A stretch of 64,000 nucleotides of DNA from Shewanella gelidii (GCF_014647855.1 NZ_BMPZ01000006.1:119471-183470), one strand, 5' to 3'; shown: positions 28,889-39,238, counted from the stretch's first letter. The notes: generated by a model from the sequence alone, not told the origin. Program-made: numbers and translations.

Positions 28889-31800
28889 TTATATCTTTCT
28901 GGCCTTTGCGATATCTTGCTCTTCGTCTGTGCCAAAAATCGAATGCCACGCTTTGCGAAGAAAGGCTTTGATATCTTCGATAAACAGGTACAGACAAGGA
29001 ATCAGCAACAAGGTCACGATGGTTGCAAATAACACCCCAAATGCGAGAGAAACAGCCATCGGGATGACCATTTGTGCTTGCATGCTGGTCTCCGTCATGA
29101 TCGGCACTAAGCCGATAAAGGTGGTTAGAGAAGTTAGCAAAATCGCTCGGAAACGCTTGCAACCGGCATCGATCACCGCTTGACGCATCACGATGCCTCG
29201 ACGACGTGCGTTATTGATATAATCAACCATGACCAGAGAGTCGTTCACGACAACACCAGCCGCTGCGATAATACCAAACATCGATAGGGCACTCAGATCT
29301 AACCCCAATACCATGTGCCCGAGTACCGAACCAATAATACCAAACGGGATCACCGCCATTATCATCAATGGTTGGGAGTATGATTTTAGCGGTACCGCGA
29401 GCAAGCTATAAATAATCAGCATCGAAATTACGAAATCGCGAAATTGCGTATCAGCGCTATCTAATTGCTCTTGGATATTCCCTGATACCTCACTACGAAC
29501 TTTTGGATATTTGGCGAGTAGTTCGGGCATAAAGTTATCCCGAATGTCTTTCGCAATTTCAAAAGGCTCGGCTTGTGCTGCATCAACTGAACCCCAAACA
29601 TTAATTGTTCGATTACCATTCTCACGGCGAATACTATTTACGCCTTTCGTCAGCTTAGTATTTGCGACTTCAGATAGTGGTATCTCAGCCCCGTCTCTGG
29701 TTTGAATTAATACATCCTGAACCTTGGCGATAGAATTCCGCTGTGATTCTGGATAGCGAACCATGACTTTAATTTCTTCACCATTACGAATAATACGTTG
29801 AGCTTCAAGGCCGTAGAAACTATTGCTGACTTGGGACGCGATATCAGCTAAAGATAAGCCCAAGCTTTTTGCTAATGGTTTCAGCTCAAACTGGATTTCT
29901 TTTGCACTCGATTGACGGCTATCGTTGACATCACCCACACCTTTCAGCGTATTGAGCTTATCCTTTAACGCTTGAGACGCCGCGATGAGTTGAGCTTCAT
30001 CTTTCCCTTTTAGTCGGAAACTAATGTCACCATCATCACGACCACCACCGAATAGGTTATCTTGAATTTTGAAAGACTTCATGCCAGGTATACGCGGCAT
30101 GGCTGCACGCCACAATTCAGCAAGCTCGAACGTGTCTAAAGGACGGATTGCCGGGTCAACCAGCTTGGTCATCACTTGCGCTGAGGTTCGGCCACGCAGA
30201 TCCACTTGCATATCAGAAATCATGCCTTGGCCGTATTGCTGCTCGAGACTTCTATCGACTGTATATAGTGCTTGCTCAATTCTCATCGCAGCCTCGAGCG
30301 TCGAACGCTCCGAAGCATCGACATTCATTTCAAAACTGATCCGAGGGAAATCATGAGGGATTTTTGGCTGCCCCACATAACGAACGAGGCCACCTGCATA
30401 CAATCCACCACAAATCATTGCAAAAGCAATAAAGCCCATAATGACGGTATAACGATATTTTAAGCCAACCGTTAGGGAAGGGCGGTAAACCTTTTCAATG
30501 TACCACTGTAAGCCACGGTCGACCTTTCCTTGGATGAAGTTCACACCGTTTCGTAACCAGTCAACCGGGTTTCTTGAGCCAGGTTTAACGATGGTTTTAT
30601 GTTTCATTCGCGCTAAGTGAGCTGGCAAAATCAGTTTGGATTCAACCAAAGAGAACAGCAGGCATAGAATCACAACAAAGCCAATCGCTTGCCCAAATGC
30701 CGAAGAAGGGCCCGAATCCATGGTAATGGGTAGGAATGCGGCTATCGTGGTTAAAACACCAAAGGTTGCTGGCATAGCGACTCTTTGCACCCCCCGGATA
30801 ACGCTGTCCAGTGATAGTCCTTTCTCTTCACATTCCGAGTGGGCGCTTTCGCCCATCACAATGGCATCGTCGACAACAATCCCCAGCACCAGAATAAACG
30901 CGAACAAACTAATAACGTTTATCGTCACGTTGATCATACCTATTGGCATAAAGAGCAAGGTACCAAGGAAACACACCGGCAGGCCCATCATCACCCAGAA
31001 TGCAAGGCGTACCCGTAGGAATAAAGCAAGCATAATGAAAACAAGTACTGCACCTGACTTCATACTATCGAGCATTAAGTTGAGGCGTCCTTCAAGGTAG
31101 TAGGTCATATCAACCCAGGTTTCTAACTTAATTCCTTCTGGTAGTGCTTGTTGTTTTTCAGCGACGTATTCTTTCACGATGTCGGCAACATCAGTCATAC
31201 TTTGGTCATTCGCGGCGCCGATAAAAAATGTCACAGAGTTCTTGCCATTAAACTTCGAATATTGGATCCCTTCTTGGAAGTCATCCTTAATCGTCGCGAT
31301 ATCGCCTAGCATAATGACGCTGCCATCACTCAAGGTGATCACGGGAATATCTTCAAACTCATAGCCTAAATACGCCTGATTTTGCACGCGAAGGTTGATA
31401 TAACCGTTTTCTGCTCGAATTTGCCCCGCTGACATATTTCGGGAGTAACCACGAACCGCTTGAGCAACATCATTGAAACTCAGGCCATACTCTCTTAATT
31501 TGTTTTTGCTGACTTCAATTGCGATCTCATAACCTAAGCCACCATAAAATTCGGTTATGTTTACTTTTGGTAATTGAATCAATTCGTCGTGGATTTTATT
31601 CCCAAGCTCTTTCAATTGCCTTGGGGTCATGTCACCAAACAGGCTGATATACATGACTTCCTGTCGAAGTTTAATTCTTTCTACCGTCGGCCGTTCCATT
31701 CCCGAAGGAAAGCTCGAAATCGAATCGATCTGCGACTTTACTTCATTCAAAACAACTTCCGGATCATAAGAGTCTTCAACACGAAAGTAACCGTTAGAAA

Positions 31801-32077
31801 CATTTCGATTTGAATAGGTGATCACGCGTTTTAGCCCTTGAACGGTTTCAAGCGCCTCCTCGATTTTAATGGTGATACCTTCTTCAACTTCTTGTGGCGC
31901 AGCGCCTGGATAGACGGCACTAAATTCAAGCCAGTTAATTTCAACTTGTGGGAAAAACTGTTTACGAATGGTGTTGGCAGTGAGCAACCCACCAATAATG
32001 ATAATTATCATGAGCAGATTTGCTGCGACACTATTGCGCGCAAACCAAGCAATAAGGCCTTTTCTCGTATCTTCCAT
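28889..32077 (-). CDS. RND-family efflux pump, second locus
   Basis: The 1062-residue transporter is a paralogue-type pump of the first locus. Its first helix begins GLIAWFARNSVAANLLMIII, the relay aspartates are in LGIVVDDAIVMGESAHSE, and the second half ends in FATIVTLLLIPCLYLF. It shares the short N-terminal leader and general layout of the pump at 21.6 kb, but differs throughout. It pairs with the adaptor gene three bases upstream. No outer membrane factor or regulator is in this operon, so it probably uses a shared TolC-like duct. Confidence 0.92.
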   Translation of the reverse strand: MEDTRKGLIAWFARNSVAANLLMIIIIIGGLLTANTIRKQFFPQVEINWLEFSAVYPGAAPQEVEEGITIKIEEALETVQGLKRVITYSNRNVSNGYFRVEDSYDPEVVLNEVKSQIDSISSFPSGMERPTVERIKLRQEVMYISLFGDMTPRQLKELGNKIHDELIQLPKVNITEFYGGLGYEIAIEVSKNKLREYGLSFNDVAQAVRGYSRNMSAGQIRAENGYINLRVQNQAYLGYEFEDIPVITLSDGSVIMLGDIATIKDDFQEGIQYSKFNGKNSVTFFIGAANDQSMTDVADIVKEYVAEKQQALPEGIKLETWVDMTYYLEGRLNLMLDSMKSGAVLVFIMLALFLRVRLAFWVMMGLPVCFLGTLLFMPIGMINVTINVISLFAFILVLGIVVDDAIVMGESAHSECEEKGLSLDSVIRGVQRVAMPATFGVLTTIAAFLPITMDSGPSSAFGQAIGFVVILCLLFSLVESKLILPAHLARMKHKTIVKPGSRNPVDWLRNGVNFIQGKVDRGLQWYIEKVYRPSLTVGLKYRYTVIMGFIAFAMICGGLYAGGLVRYVGQPKIPHDFPRISFEMNVDASERSTLEAAMRIEQALYTVDRSLEQQYGQGMISDMQVDLRGRTSAQVMTKLVDPAIRPLDTFELAELWRAAMPRIPGMKSFKIQDNLFGGGRDDGDISFRLKGKDEAQLIAASQALKDKLNTLKGVGDVNDSRQSSAKEIQFELKPLAKSLGLSLADIASQVSNSFYGLEAQRIIRNGEEIKVMVRYPESQRNSIAKVQDVLIQTRDGAEIPLSEVANTKLTKGVNSIRRENGNRTINVWGSVDAAQAEPFEIAKDIRDNFMPELLAKYPKVRSEVSGNIQEQLDSADTQFRDFVISMLIIYSLLAVPLKSYSQPLMIMAVIPFGIIGSVLGHMVLGLDLSALSMFGIIAAAGVVVNDSLVMVDYINNARRRGIVMRQAVIDAGCKRFRAILLTSLTTFIGLVPIMTETSMQAQMVIPMAVSLAFGVLFATIVTLLLIPCLYLFIEDIKAFLRKAWHSIFGTDEEQDIAKARKI

Positions 32078-32080
32078 GGC

Positions 32081-33286
32081 TTATTCCTTGTTTCCAGCGT
32101 CAGCTATTTTAGTGTCTGATTCTGAAGCTTCACCTTCACTTTGTTCTTCCCTTAAGATTTTGTCTTCTGGGAGCGCTAAAGCCATTCCTTCAATCGGATA
32201 GTCAAGCGCTGAAGTAATCACTTTATCGCCGGCCTTTAAACCCGAGGAAATAACAACATTAGAATCGATTTGACGGACCACATTGACGGGCACAAATTTG
32301 AGCTGCTTTTCTTCGGTCATCACCGCGACTTTTCCATCGACGACTAAATGCCTAGGTTGCACCGTAACTTGGCCGGCAAAGTCACCCTCAATACGCGCGG
32401 TCACATAACTACCAAATCGTAATTCGTTTTTGGGTTGATTTAGGCCATAGGGGTCAGAAATTTCAGCGACAAGATAAGTCATTCGGCTGCGACTATCGAT
32501 GACACCTTCATTACGTACGATTTTTCCAACCCACTCTTGTGGCTGACCTGCGTATTCACCCTGTATCGTAACCACAGCATTATGGCCACGATTACTTAGG
32601 TATTTAATTTCTTTGTCAGCGACGGGAAGACGAACTTCAGCAACAGAAACACTAAGCAGCTTTCCAATAGGGGAGCCGTTGTTAACGTAAGAACCTTGGC
32701 CAATTGCTCTACTTTCGATTAAAGCATCGTAAGGGGCACGTATAGTTGTGCGCTCCAAGTTTCGACGCGCTCTTTTTAAACCGGCTTCCGCAGATTTTTG
32801 CTTTGCAAGTTCTTGGGCAAGTTGAGGCTTACGTAAACTGAGTGCTGTTGGTTTGCCCTGTTTGATGCGAGACCACTCATCCTCAGCTACTTTACCGAAG
32901 GCTTTCTCTTGTACGAGCGCCGCATTGGCTTGGGCTAAATTTGCTTCTGCATCCGTCAAAGCGGCTTCATAATCACTTGGATCAATTTTTGCGAGAATAT
33001 CGCCTTTTTTAACAAACCCACCTCGAATAAAGCTTTCGGATAAATAAACGATTTCACCGGCAATTTGCGAAACCAAATTCGTTTCGTATTTAGCACTCAC
33101 GACCCCATGAGACCGTACGTTAAATGTACGTTCATCGTAAGTAACATCTTTTACCGCAACAATGGGAGTATTATCGACGATTGGCTTTTCTTCTGGTGGT
33201 TTTTTCATCGCTTTGAAACCGGCAAACCCAGCGCCGCCAATGGCTAGTATCAAAATAGGCAGGATAATTTGTTTCTTTGTGGCCAC
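32081..33286 (-). CDS. RND efflux periplasmic adaptor, second locus
   Basis: The 401-residue membrane fusion protein has an N-terminal membrane anchor (IILPILILAIGGAGFAGF), the lipoyl half-motif GEIVYLSESFIRGGFVKKGD (near residue 78), a coiled-coil hairpin, the second half RRNLERTTIRAPYDALI, and beta-barrel domains. The C-terminus is acidic. It starts at GTG 33286 with GAGGAAG upstream. It is the first gene of the two-gene operon; the pump follows after three bases. Confidence 0.9.
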   Translation of the reverse strand: MATKKQIILPILILAIGGAGFAGFKAMKKPPEEKPIVDNTPIVAVKDVTYDERTFNVRSHGVVSAKYETNLVSQIAGEIVYLSESFIRGGFVKKGDILAKIDPSDYEAALTDAEANLAQANAALVQEKAFGKVAEDEWSRIKQGKPTALSLRKPQLAQELAKQKSAEAGLKRARRNLERTTIRAPYDALIESRAIGQGSYVNNGSPIGKLLSVSVAEVRLPVADKEIKYLSNRGHNAVVTIQGEYAGQPQEWVGKIVRNEGVIDSRSRMTYLVAEISDPYGLNQPKNELRFGSYVTARIEGDFAGQVTVQPRHLVVDGKVAVMTEEKQLKFVPVNVVRQIDSNVVISSGLKAGDKVITSALDYPIEGMALALPEDKILREEQSEGEASESDTKIADAGNKE

Positions 33287-33342
33287 GAAGACTTCCTCTT
33301 GCTGAAGTAGCTTTTTATTATTTATGAATGAGTTAGAAGCAA

Positions 33343-33368
33343 TTTAAATGTTAGGGTTAACATTTAAA
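33343..33368. promoter_or_regulatory. 26-bp palindrome upstream of the second RND operon
   Basis: TTTAAATGTTA and TAACATTTAAA are perfect inverted arms around a 4-bp centre, about 60 bp before the adaptor start. This is the form of a TetR- or LysR-type operator. No regulator gene is adjacent. The rest of the 33287-33596 gap shows nothing else. Confidence 0.5.
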
Positions 33369-33596
33369 CAACAAAAATGCTTTACTTTAAGAATATGTTA
33401 AAGGATATGGGGTTGAGATACAGTTTGATAATGTAAACTAGTGTGTCATGAGAAACATATTATGGCTTTATTGCGCTTTAAAAATGAACAGCTCAACTTT
33501 TAAGTGCAATGACCTCTATACGGGTGGAGTCAAATTGGGGGGGCTGGCTGAGCATTGAAAGCCACAGCCGCTGATGTACATCCCAATAAAGTGCTC

Positions 33597-33935
33597 TCAA
33601 CGACCACAGCAGGCCTTAAACTTTTTCCCACTGCCGCAAACACAAGGGCAATTACGACCCACCTTCGCTTCGGCTTTAACTGCAACTGGCTTTTGGTTAA
33701 AGAAAGTCCATTGCTCAATATTTTCTTCTGTGTCTGCATTCACAACTATTGTGGCGAACATCGTTTGCGCTTCAATTAGTTGCTGTAGCTCATCGGCTCT
33801 TTGTTGAGTCTGTACAGACAATTCAAAAGGGTGCTCTTTGGTTCCGATTTTTTTAGTACGGTTGGTATTGTAACCAAAGCTTTGGTGCTTGGGTTTGGGG
33901 GTTTTACGCCCTTTAAAAAAAAACTTGTCTGACAT
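33597..33935 (-). CDS. SEC-C motif metal-binding protein (PBPRA1643-like)
   Basis: The 112-residue protein ends with a SEC-C zinc motif, GRNCPCVCGSGKKFKACCGR (CxC then CC), of the kind found at the end of SecA and in many stand-alone bacterial proteins. The rest resembles a small Vibrio/Photobacterium family with a basic N-terminus (KFFFKGRKTPKPKHQSFGYN). Function unknown. ATG at 33935 is chosen; a GTG four codons upstream is possible. Confidence 0.8.
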   Translation of the reverse strand: MSDKFFFKGRKTPKPKHQSFGYNTNRTKKIGTKEHPFELSVQTQQRADELQQLIEAQTMFATIVVNADTEENIEQWTFFNQKPVAVKAEAKVGRNCPCVCGSGKKFKACCGR

Positions 33936-34112
33936 CGTTGCATTCACTCATTTAAAATAGCTGGCGAGGATATAACAGAATGCTGTTACTTGCATGGCTA
34001 TTTAGCGTATTCAATAAACTTTAGCCGAAAATCCCTTGTTTAGACTAAATAAGGTGTCGAAATCATCTCAACATTTGCTAAAATGCAGCCAAATTTTTTT
34101 ATAGGAAATTCC

Positions 34113-35033
34113 ATGTCTACTTATACCCTTGGCCATAAAATCCCTGATAGTGATTCAATTATTGGTGCAATTGCACTGGCATACCTTAAAAATCAAATCG
34201 GTGAAGAAGCGACTGCGGCTCGCCAAGGCGATATTACTCCTGAAACTCAATTCATCTTGGACCGCTTTGAGCTTGAAGCGCCGGTTTTAAAAACAAGTTT
34301 TGCAGGTGATAATCTATATTTGGTGGACTTTTCTGATAGAGCCCAAGGCCCTGATGACCTTGATGAAGCGACGGTTCTTGGCATTATTGATCATCACAAA
34401 CTTGGCGACATTACTACCACTGTGCCGCTCGAGTGCTGGATCCGACCTGTAGGGTGCAGCAATACCATCATTAAAATGATGTATGACTTCCATAATGTGG
34501 AAATTCCACAAAATATTGCAGCAGGCATGTTGTGTGCAATTTTAAGCGATACCGTTATCTTTAAATCACCAACCTGTACGACGGCTGATATCCGTTGTGT
34601 TGAAGCATTAGCTGCGATTGCTGGTGTTGCGGATTTTGAAGCCTTGGGTATGGATATGTTTAAGGTTAAATCTGCGGTTGAAGGTACACCAGTTCGTGAC
34701 CTAGTAACGCGTGATTTTAAAGATTTCAATATGAACGGTAACAAAATTGGTATTGGACAGCTTGAAGTAATCGATTTATCAGTGTTTGACGAGATTAAGC
34801 AAGCGTTGGCTGCTGACATTGTTGCGTTAAAACAAGAAGGTGAGCGCCACTCTGTTTTGTTACTGCTGACCGACATCATGAAAGAAGGCTCAGAGCTTCT
34901 CATTGTTTCTGATGACGAGAATCTAGCACAGCGTGCATTTTCGGTTGCAGAGACTGACGGTAACATTTGGTTAGACGGTGTTTTAAGCCGTAAGAAGCAA
35001 GTTGTACCACCTCTGGAAGCTGCATTAGCTTAA
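34113..35033 (+). CDS. ppaC: manganese-dependent (family II) inorganic pyrophosphatase
   Basis: The 306-residue cytosolic DHH-family enzyme splits pyrophosphate to phosphate. Key motifs are GHKIPDSDSI at residues 6-15 (metal ligands H and D), LVDFSDRAQ, the DHH signature in GIIDHHKLGD, and the C-terminal SRKKQVVPPL substrate-binding loop. The ATG at 34113 with AGGAAA in front gives the family N-terminus; the longer frame at 34083 adds ten unconserved residues. Monocistronic with its own terminator. Confidence 0.94.
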   Translation: MSTYTLGHKIPDSDSIIGAIALAYLKNQIGEEATAARQGDITPETQFILDRFELEAPVLKTSFAGDNLYLVDFSDRAQGPDDLDEATVLGIIDHHKLGDITTTVPLECWIRPVGCSNTIIKMMYDFHNVEIPQNIAAGMLCAILSDTVIFKSPTCTTADIRCVEALAAIAGVADFEALGMDMFKVKSAVEGTPVRDLVTRDFKDFNMNGNKIGIGQLEVIDLSVFDEIKQALAADIVALKQEGERHSVLLLLTDIMKEGSELLIVSDDENLAQRAFSVAETDGNIWLDGVLSRKKQVVPPLEAALA

Positions 35034-35100
35034 CCGCGCACCCATCAGGCAGCGGTTCGCGATTTATCACATCTGTGTTTGTATAAATCCAAATATTTTG

Positions 35101-35129
35101 AAAGCCACTCGTTATTGAGTGGCTTTTTT
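35101..35129 (+). terminator. terminator of ppaC
   Basis: AAAGCCACTC-GTTATT-GAGTGGCTTTTTT, about 70 bases after the stop codon. Confidence 0.9.
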
Positions 35130-35212
35130 GTTGAACAAATACAAACTTGTATTCCGGTTTTACAGGCGTATGCTAAAACTTAGAACCATGGAACGACTAA
35201 AAGGAATTGCGC

Positions 35213-35962
35213 ATGAGCAAACTAAAAACCATATATACATTTTCTATTGCCTTACTCATTACAGCGCTGCCCACTGACACTTATGCCGATTCTTGGTGGG
35301 AAACTGCAAAATCAATTTTGTCTCAGGAAGAAACCAAAGATATAGCGAGTGCATTACCGTTAGAAAACAGTGAGATTGAGCAGGCATTTCGTCAGGCCCT
35401 TTCACAGGGCGCTAAAGATGTTGTTGCTCAAGTGAGTCAACCAGGGGGATTTAATAATGACCCTTCTATCCATGTACCACTCCCCCCAGAACTTAAACAA
35501 ATTCATGGCATTATGGATAAGTTTGGTTTTGCATTTTTGCTCGATGATTTGGAGTCCAAACTGAATTTGGCTGCGGAAAAAGCATCGCCCAAAGCGCAGG
35601 CCTTATTTGTTGATGCAATTGAAAAAATGAGTTTTGAAGATATTCAGCGGATATATCAAGGGCCGAGTGATTCAGCAACTCAATATTTTAAAAAAGTGAT
35701 GTCTGAGCCGCTTGGCAATCAAATGCGCCCTATAATTGATGCGAGTATACAGGACGTTGGTGCAGTTCAGGCGTTTGACAAGGTAATGAAAGAATACGAA
35801 CAACTGCCCTTTATGCCGGACGTGAAAGCAAATTTAACCGATCATGTGGTCGAGAAGGGCATGGCAGGTCTATTTTTGTATATGGCGCAGCAAGAAGCAG
35901 AGATCCGCGAGAACCCAGCGAAACACACAACGGATTTATTGAAAAAAGTATTTGGTGAATAG
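35213..35962 (+). CDS. DUF4197-family periplasmic protein
   Basis: About 249 residues with an N-terminal signal peptide (MSKLKTIYTFSIALLITALP, cleavage after TYA). The mature chain is all-helical, with EIEQAFRQALSQGAKDVVAQV and VPLPPELKQIHGIMDKFGF, recognisable as DUF4197. Function unknown; these proteins are common in marine gammaproteobacteria. The ATG at 35213 follows AAGGAA. Confidence 0.82.
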   Translation: MSKLKTIYTFSIALLITALPTDTYADSWWETAKSILSQEETKDIASALPLENSEIEQAFRQALSQGAKDVVAQVSQPGGFNNDPSIHVPLPPELKQIHGIMDKFGFAFLLDDLESKLNLAAEKASPKAQALFVDAIEKMSFEDIQRIYQGPSDSATQYFKKVMSEPLGNQMRPIIDASIQDVGAVQAFDKVMKEYEQLPFMPDVKANLTDHVVEKGMAGLFLYMAQQEAEIRENPAKHTTDLLKKVFGE

Positions 35963-35977
35963 CCTTTAATAGAATGC

Positions 35978-36009
35978 AGGGCACAGAACATTTTGTTGGC
36001 TTGTGCCCT
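35978..36009. terminator. hairpin between converging genes
   Basis: AGGGCACA and TGTGCCCT arms around a 16-base loop between the DUF4197 gene and the PilZ gene. No T tract directly after it on the plus strand, so termination is likely but not certain. Confidence 0.5.
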
Positions 36010-36628
36010 AAGCTATTTTAGTGATGTTCTGGTTATATAAATCTGCGTATTTCGTTTTATGCTGCGTAAAAAGAAATCGTCTTAGTAGTTCTCGATCTTC
36101 CGATAACGCGGTAATCTTAGCCGCCATAACACCATTTTCATTGCGCACTGGCTGATACTCTAGTGCGACTTTTTCGCCATCAGGTAAAATCAAATGTGCA
36201 GATTTTGGGGACTCATCCGCTGCATTTTCTAGAGATTTGAAGGTTAGGCCTGATGCAGATAAAGACAGGACGTCGATTGACTCTTCCGTTTCACTATCGA
36301 TTACTTTGACATCTGAAACATTGGTTAAACGCCAACTGCGTTCATTACCGCTAATATCGACAACTTCAGGTATACCCAGTGTTGGCACGATTTGGCCCAA
36401 ATCATCGCGATTTAACATGAGTGGAAACCACAAACGGTAATGACTAATCTCAGCTAATAAGGTTAATTTGGATTTACCGAGGATACTTGTAAGCATTTTA
36501 GGCACGTCAGCAGTTACGCTCACGATGCGGTGGGCACTATTTGGATCATTAATCGCAGGATCTGATTCAGTAGCAGAAAACAGATCACTGAAAAGAGCAA
36601 GCTCTTCTTCAGTTAACTTACTTTTCAT
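36008..36628 (-). CDS. PilZ-domain-like protein (candidate c-di-GMP effector)
   Basis: About 206 residues, no membrane segment or signal. The C-terminal half (VIDVLSLSASGLTFKS, AHLILPDGEKVALEY, RELLRRFLFTQH) has the strand pattern and DxSxxG-like DVLSLSASG motif of PilZ domains. The N-terminal arginine pair of a typical PilZ is not obvious (RSWRLTNVSD is the nearest), so c-di-GMP binding is uncertain. ATG at 36628 is chosen; the longer upstream frame is unconserved in composition. A diguanylate cyclase is 2.7 kb away. Confidence 0.6.
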   Translation of the reverse strand: MKSKLTEEELALFSDLFSATESDPAINDPNSAHRIVSVTADVPKMLTSILGKSKLTLLAEISHYRLWFPLMLNRDDLGQIVPTLGIPEVVDISGNERSWRLTNVSDVKVIDSETEESIDVLSLSASGLTFKSLENAADESPKSAHLILPDGEKVALEYQPVRNENGVMAAKITALSEDRELLRRFLFTQHKTKYADLYNQNITKIA

Positions 36629-36976
36629 CGAATCACTCCTTAACTGATGCAAAAGTAGTACAAATTTACCACAGCGTGGTATGAGTAACAAACAATATGC
36701 AGCAATCTATACTTTTTATAATGAAGTTAATCAAACAATTACTTAAAAAGACCGAGTTGATCAGCTAAAAATTCCCTACATCAAGGTAAAAAAGTTCCAC
36801 ATTTTGTTTTCCTATTACAAAAATTAGCTCTTAGTAAAGGCAAATTACTGATTGTTTTATCGTTTTTACTGCAGTTTTTGTCGATCTATTACTACAAATT
36901 GAATCACCTAAACCATTGCCAATTTTGTTGTGAGAGCTGCTATAATACGCCGCCTCGCGTTAACAGAGAACTGACC
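36629..36976 (+). other. intergenic region before the helicase gene
   Basis: 348 AT-rich bases between divergent genes. It should hold both promoters and a helicase leader of up to 200 bases. I recognise no defined element in it. Confidence 0.4.
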
Positions 36977-38299
36977 ATGCCGTTTACTCAATTGGGCCTG
37001 AATAGCCAATTAGTCGCTAATCTAAAACAAATTTCTTATCAGCAGCCAACGCCCATTCAGAGCAAAGCTATCCCTGCCATATTCAAAGGTCGCGATCTCC
37101 TTGCAGTCGCCGAGACCGGAACAGGCAAAACAGCGAGTTTTGTGCTGCCTATATTAAATCAATTGATGAAAGGCCAAACCCAAAAGCGTAAACGGGTGAG
37201 GGGGCTTATCCTCGTTCCGACTAGGGAACTTGCAAATCAAGTCGAACAAAGCATCCAAAGTTATGCAAAAAATACGTCATTAACGAGCCTAGCCATGTAC
37301 GGCGGTGTCGAGAGTCAAACGCAGAAAAAAGCTTTAATCGATGGATGCGATATCCTCGTCGCGACACCGGGTCGATTGTTAGACATGTACACCCAGCGCG
37401 CGGTTTACTTTGAAGAGATAGAGTTTTTAGTGCTAGATGAAGCAGACCGTATGCTAGATATGGGTTTCATTGAAGACATCAATAAGATCATCGATAAATT
37501 ACCTCTTGAGCGACAAAATTTGCTTTTTTCGGCGACCTTATCAAAAAAGGTAAAAGCGTTAGCGAAAACTGCTATCCAAAACCCGATTGAAATTAATACC
37601 ACGCCAAAGCAAAAGTCGATACAAATTGAGCAATGGTTAACTACTGTAGATAAAGATAAAAAATCGGCCTTATTGAGCCATCTTATTCAACAAAACCAAT
37701 GGCAGCAGGCTTTAATCTTTATTGAAACCAAACAAGGTGCAGCCAAGCTGGTTAGTCAGTTAGAAAAACGAGATATAAAAGCAGACTGTATCCATAGTGG
37801 TAAAAGTCAGTTGATCCGAGAACAAATACTGGCAGACTTTAAAGCAGGCCGGATACAGTACCTTATCGCTACCGGTGTCGCAGCTCGTGGGCTAGATATT
37901 CAAGGATTAGAACTGGTCATTAATTATGATTTACCCTTTCCTGCTGAGAATTATGTACACCGCATTGGTCGGACTGGTCGAGCAGGACAGAAAGGACAAG
38001 CAATTTCTCTCGTTTCAAAAGATGACTTTAAAAATTTATGCATGATTGAAAGCCTTGTTGGCCACCTAATTGAGCGCAGGGTGATTGAAGGGTTCGAACC
38101 CAAAAAAATCGTGCCGATTTCTGTGCTAAATTTTGTGCCCAAGCACAAGCGGAATACCGCTGAATCACAAAATAAAGCAACGTCTCAAAAGGCAAACAAC
38201 CACATTAATAAAAAACCACGCTCCGAAGCGAAAGCGAACGCAGCAAAAGAAAAAAATACTAAAAAGGCCACGGATGATTTAAACCCTTGGAATTTATAG
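36977..38299 (+). CDS. DEAD-box RNA helicase, RhlE type
   Basis: The 440-residue protein has the Q motif (FTQLGLNSQL..QPTPIQ), motif I AETGTGKT, Ia PTRELANQ, II DEAD, III SAT, V ATGVAARGLD and VI HRIGRTGRAG, then a lysine-rich tail (residues about 385-440) as in RhlE and related ribosome-assembly helicases. I use the ATG at 36977 (MPFTQLG); the 33 upstream codons open in frame are not helicase-like. Confidence 0.93.
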   Translation: MPFTQLGLNSQLVANLKQISYQQPTPIQSKAIPAIFKGRDLLAVAETGTGKTASFVLPILNQLMKGQTQKRKRVRGLILVPTRELANQVEQSIQSYAKNTSLTSLAMYGGVESQTQKKALIDGCDILVATPGRLLDMYTQRAVYFEEIEFLVLDEADRMLDMGFIEDINKIIDKLPLERQNLLFSATLSKKVKALAKTAIQNPIEINTTPKQKSIQIEQWLTTVDKDKKSALLSHLIQQNQWQQALIFIETKQGAAKLVSQLEKRDIKADCIHSGKSQLIREQILADFKAGRIQYLIATGVAARGLDIQGLELVINYDLPFPAENYVHRIGRTGRAGQKGQAISLVSKDDFKNLCMIESLVGHLIERRVIEGFEPKKIVPISVLNFVPKHKRNTAESQNKATSQKANNHINKKPRSEAKANAAKEKNTKKATDDLNPWNL

Positions 38300-38400
38300 A
38301 CTAAAGTCAGGTATGAGACCATTTTATCTTTGTCCATGACAGGCAATATTTTTCGAAGCCGTATTCGACAATGAGCAATGGTAAGCAATGAGGAGGGTAC

Positions 38401-39063
38401 GTGACAGCGTTTGTTCAACAACCGATCTTGTATTCTCTCAAAAACTGCCCTTATGCCATGCGTGCGCGTTTAGCGATTTATACGTCGGGAAATCAAGTTC
38501 GCTTACGAGAAGTTTCGCTTAAAAATAAACCATCAGCAATGCTTAGCATGTCGGCAAAAGGGACCGTACCGGTGCTTGTGCTTTCAGAGTCGCGGGTTAT
38601 TGATGAAAGTATACAAATCATGCGCTGGGCATTTGAAAATTCATGTAACGATGCTTTGGGCTCTGAAAACTCGCAAGAATACCTCAACGGGATAACAAAG
38701 CGGATGATTGAATTCGACACGGCGTTTATTCCTTGTTTAGAGGCCTATCGCAGTGCAAAGCGCTATCACGACGCAACGTTATTACAAACCCGTCAGGCAT
38801 GTGAAGTATTTATTCAAGAACTAGAAAGCCAGCTTACACGCCATCAGTTTTTGCTTTCGAATACTCAAAGTTTGCTTGATTTAGCCGTTTTACCTTTCAT
38901 CCGACAATTCTCACGTGTTGAGCGGCAGTGGTATTTGCAATCGCCTTATCCCAATTTGCGACGATGGCTACAAAGCTATTTGCAAAGCCAATTGTTTAGC
39001 AAGGTCATGGTGCACCAAAATTTGTGGCTTGATACCAAAGAGGAACTGATTTTTGGCCAATAA
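38401..39063 (+). CDS. glutathione S-transferase-like protein
   Basis: The 220-residue protein has an N-terminal thioredoxin-fold domain (ILYSLKNCPYAMRARLAIY with CPYA where GST/glutaredoxin-2 proteins carry the catalytic cysteine or serine; KGTVPVLVL with the cis-proline) and a helical C-terminal domain. It resembles single-cysteine GSTs that act as thiol transferases. GTG start with GAGGAGG in front. Substrate unknown. Confidence 0.82.
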   Translation: MTAFVQQPILYSLKNCPYAMRARLAIYTSGNQVRLREVSLKNKPSAMLSMSAKGTVPVLVLSESRVIDESIQIMRWAFENSCNDALGSENSQEYLNGITKRMIEFDTAFIPCLEAYRSAKRYHDATLLQTRQACEVFIQELESQLTRHQFLLSNTQSLLDLAVLPFIRQFSRVERQWYLQSPYPNLRRWLQSYLQSQLFSKVMVHQNLWLDTKEELIFGQ

Positions 39064-39238
39064 AAGTCAGGAAGTTTTGCGCGCTTCTTGCAAATTCGTC
39101 AACAAATTATTAGGGATGCATTTGCTGTTAAATCTGGCTTTATGAAAGGAAATCAACAGACAAAGCCACATTCACAAATACAAATCGCACAAAATAACTC
39201 CAATTAAAATAAAAACAGTAAAACTGTGATGTATTGTC

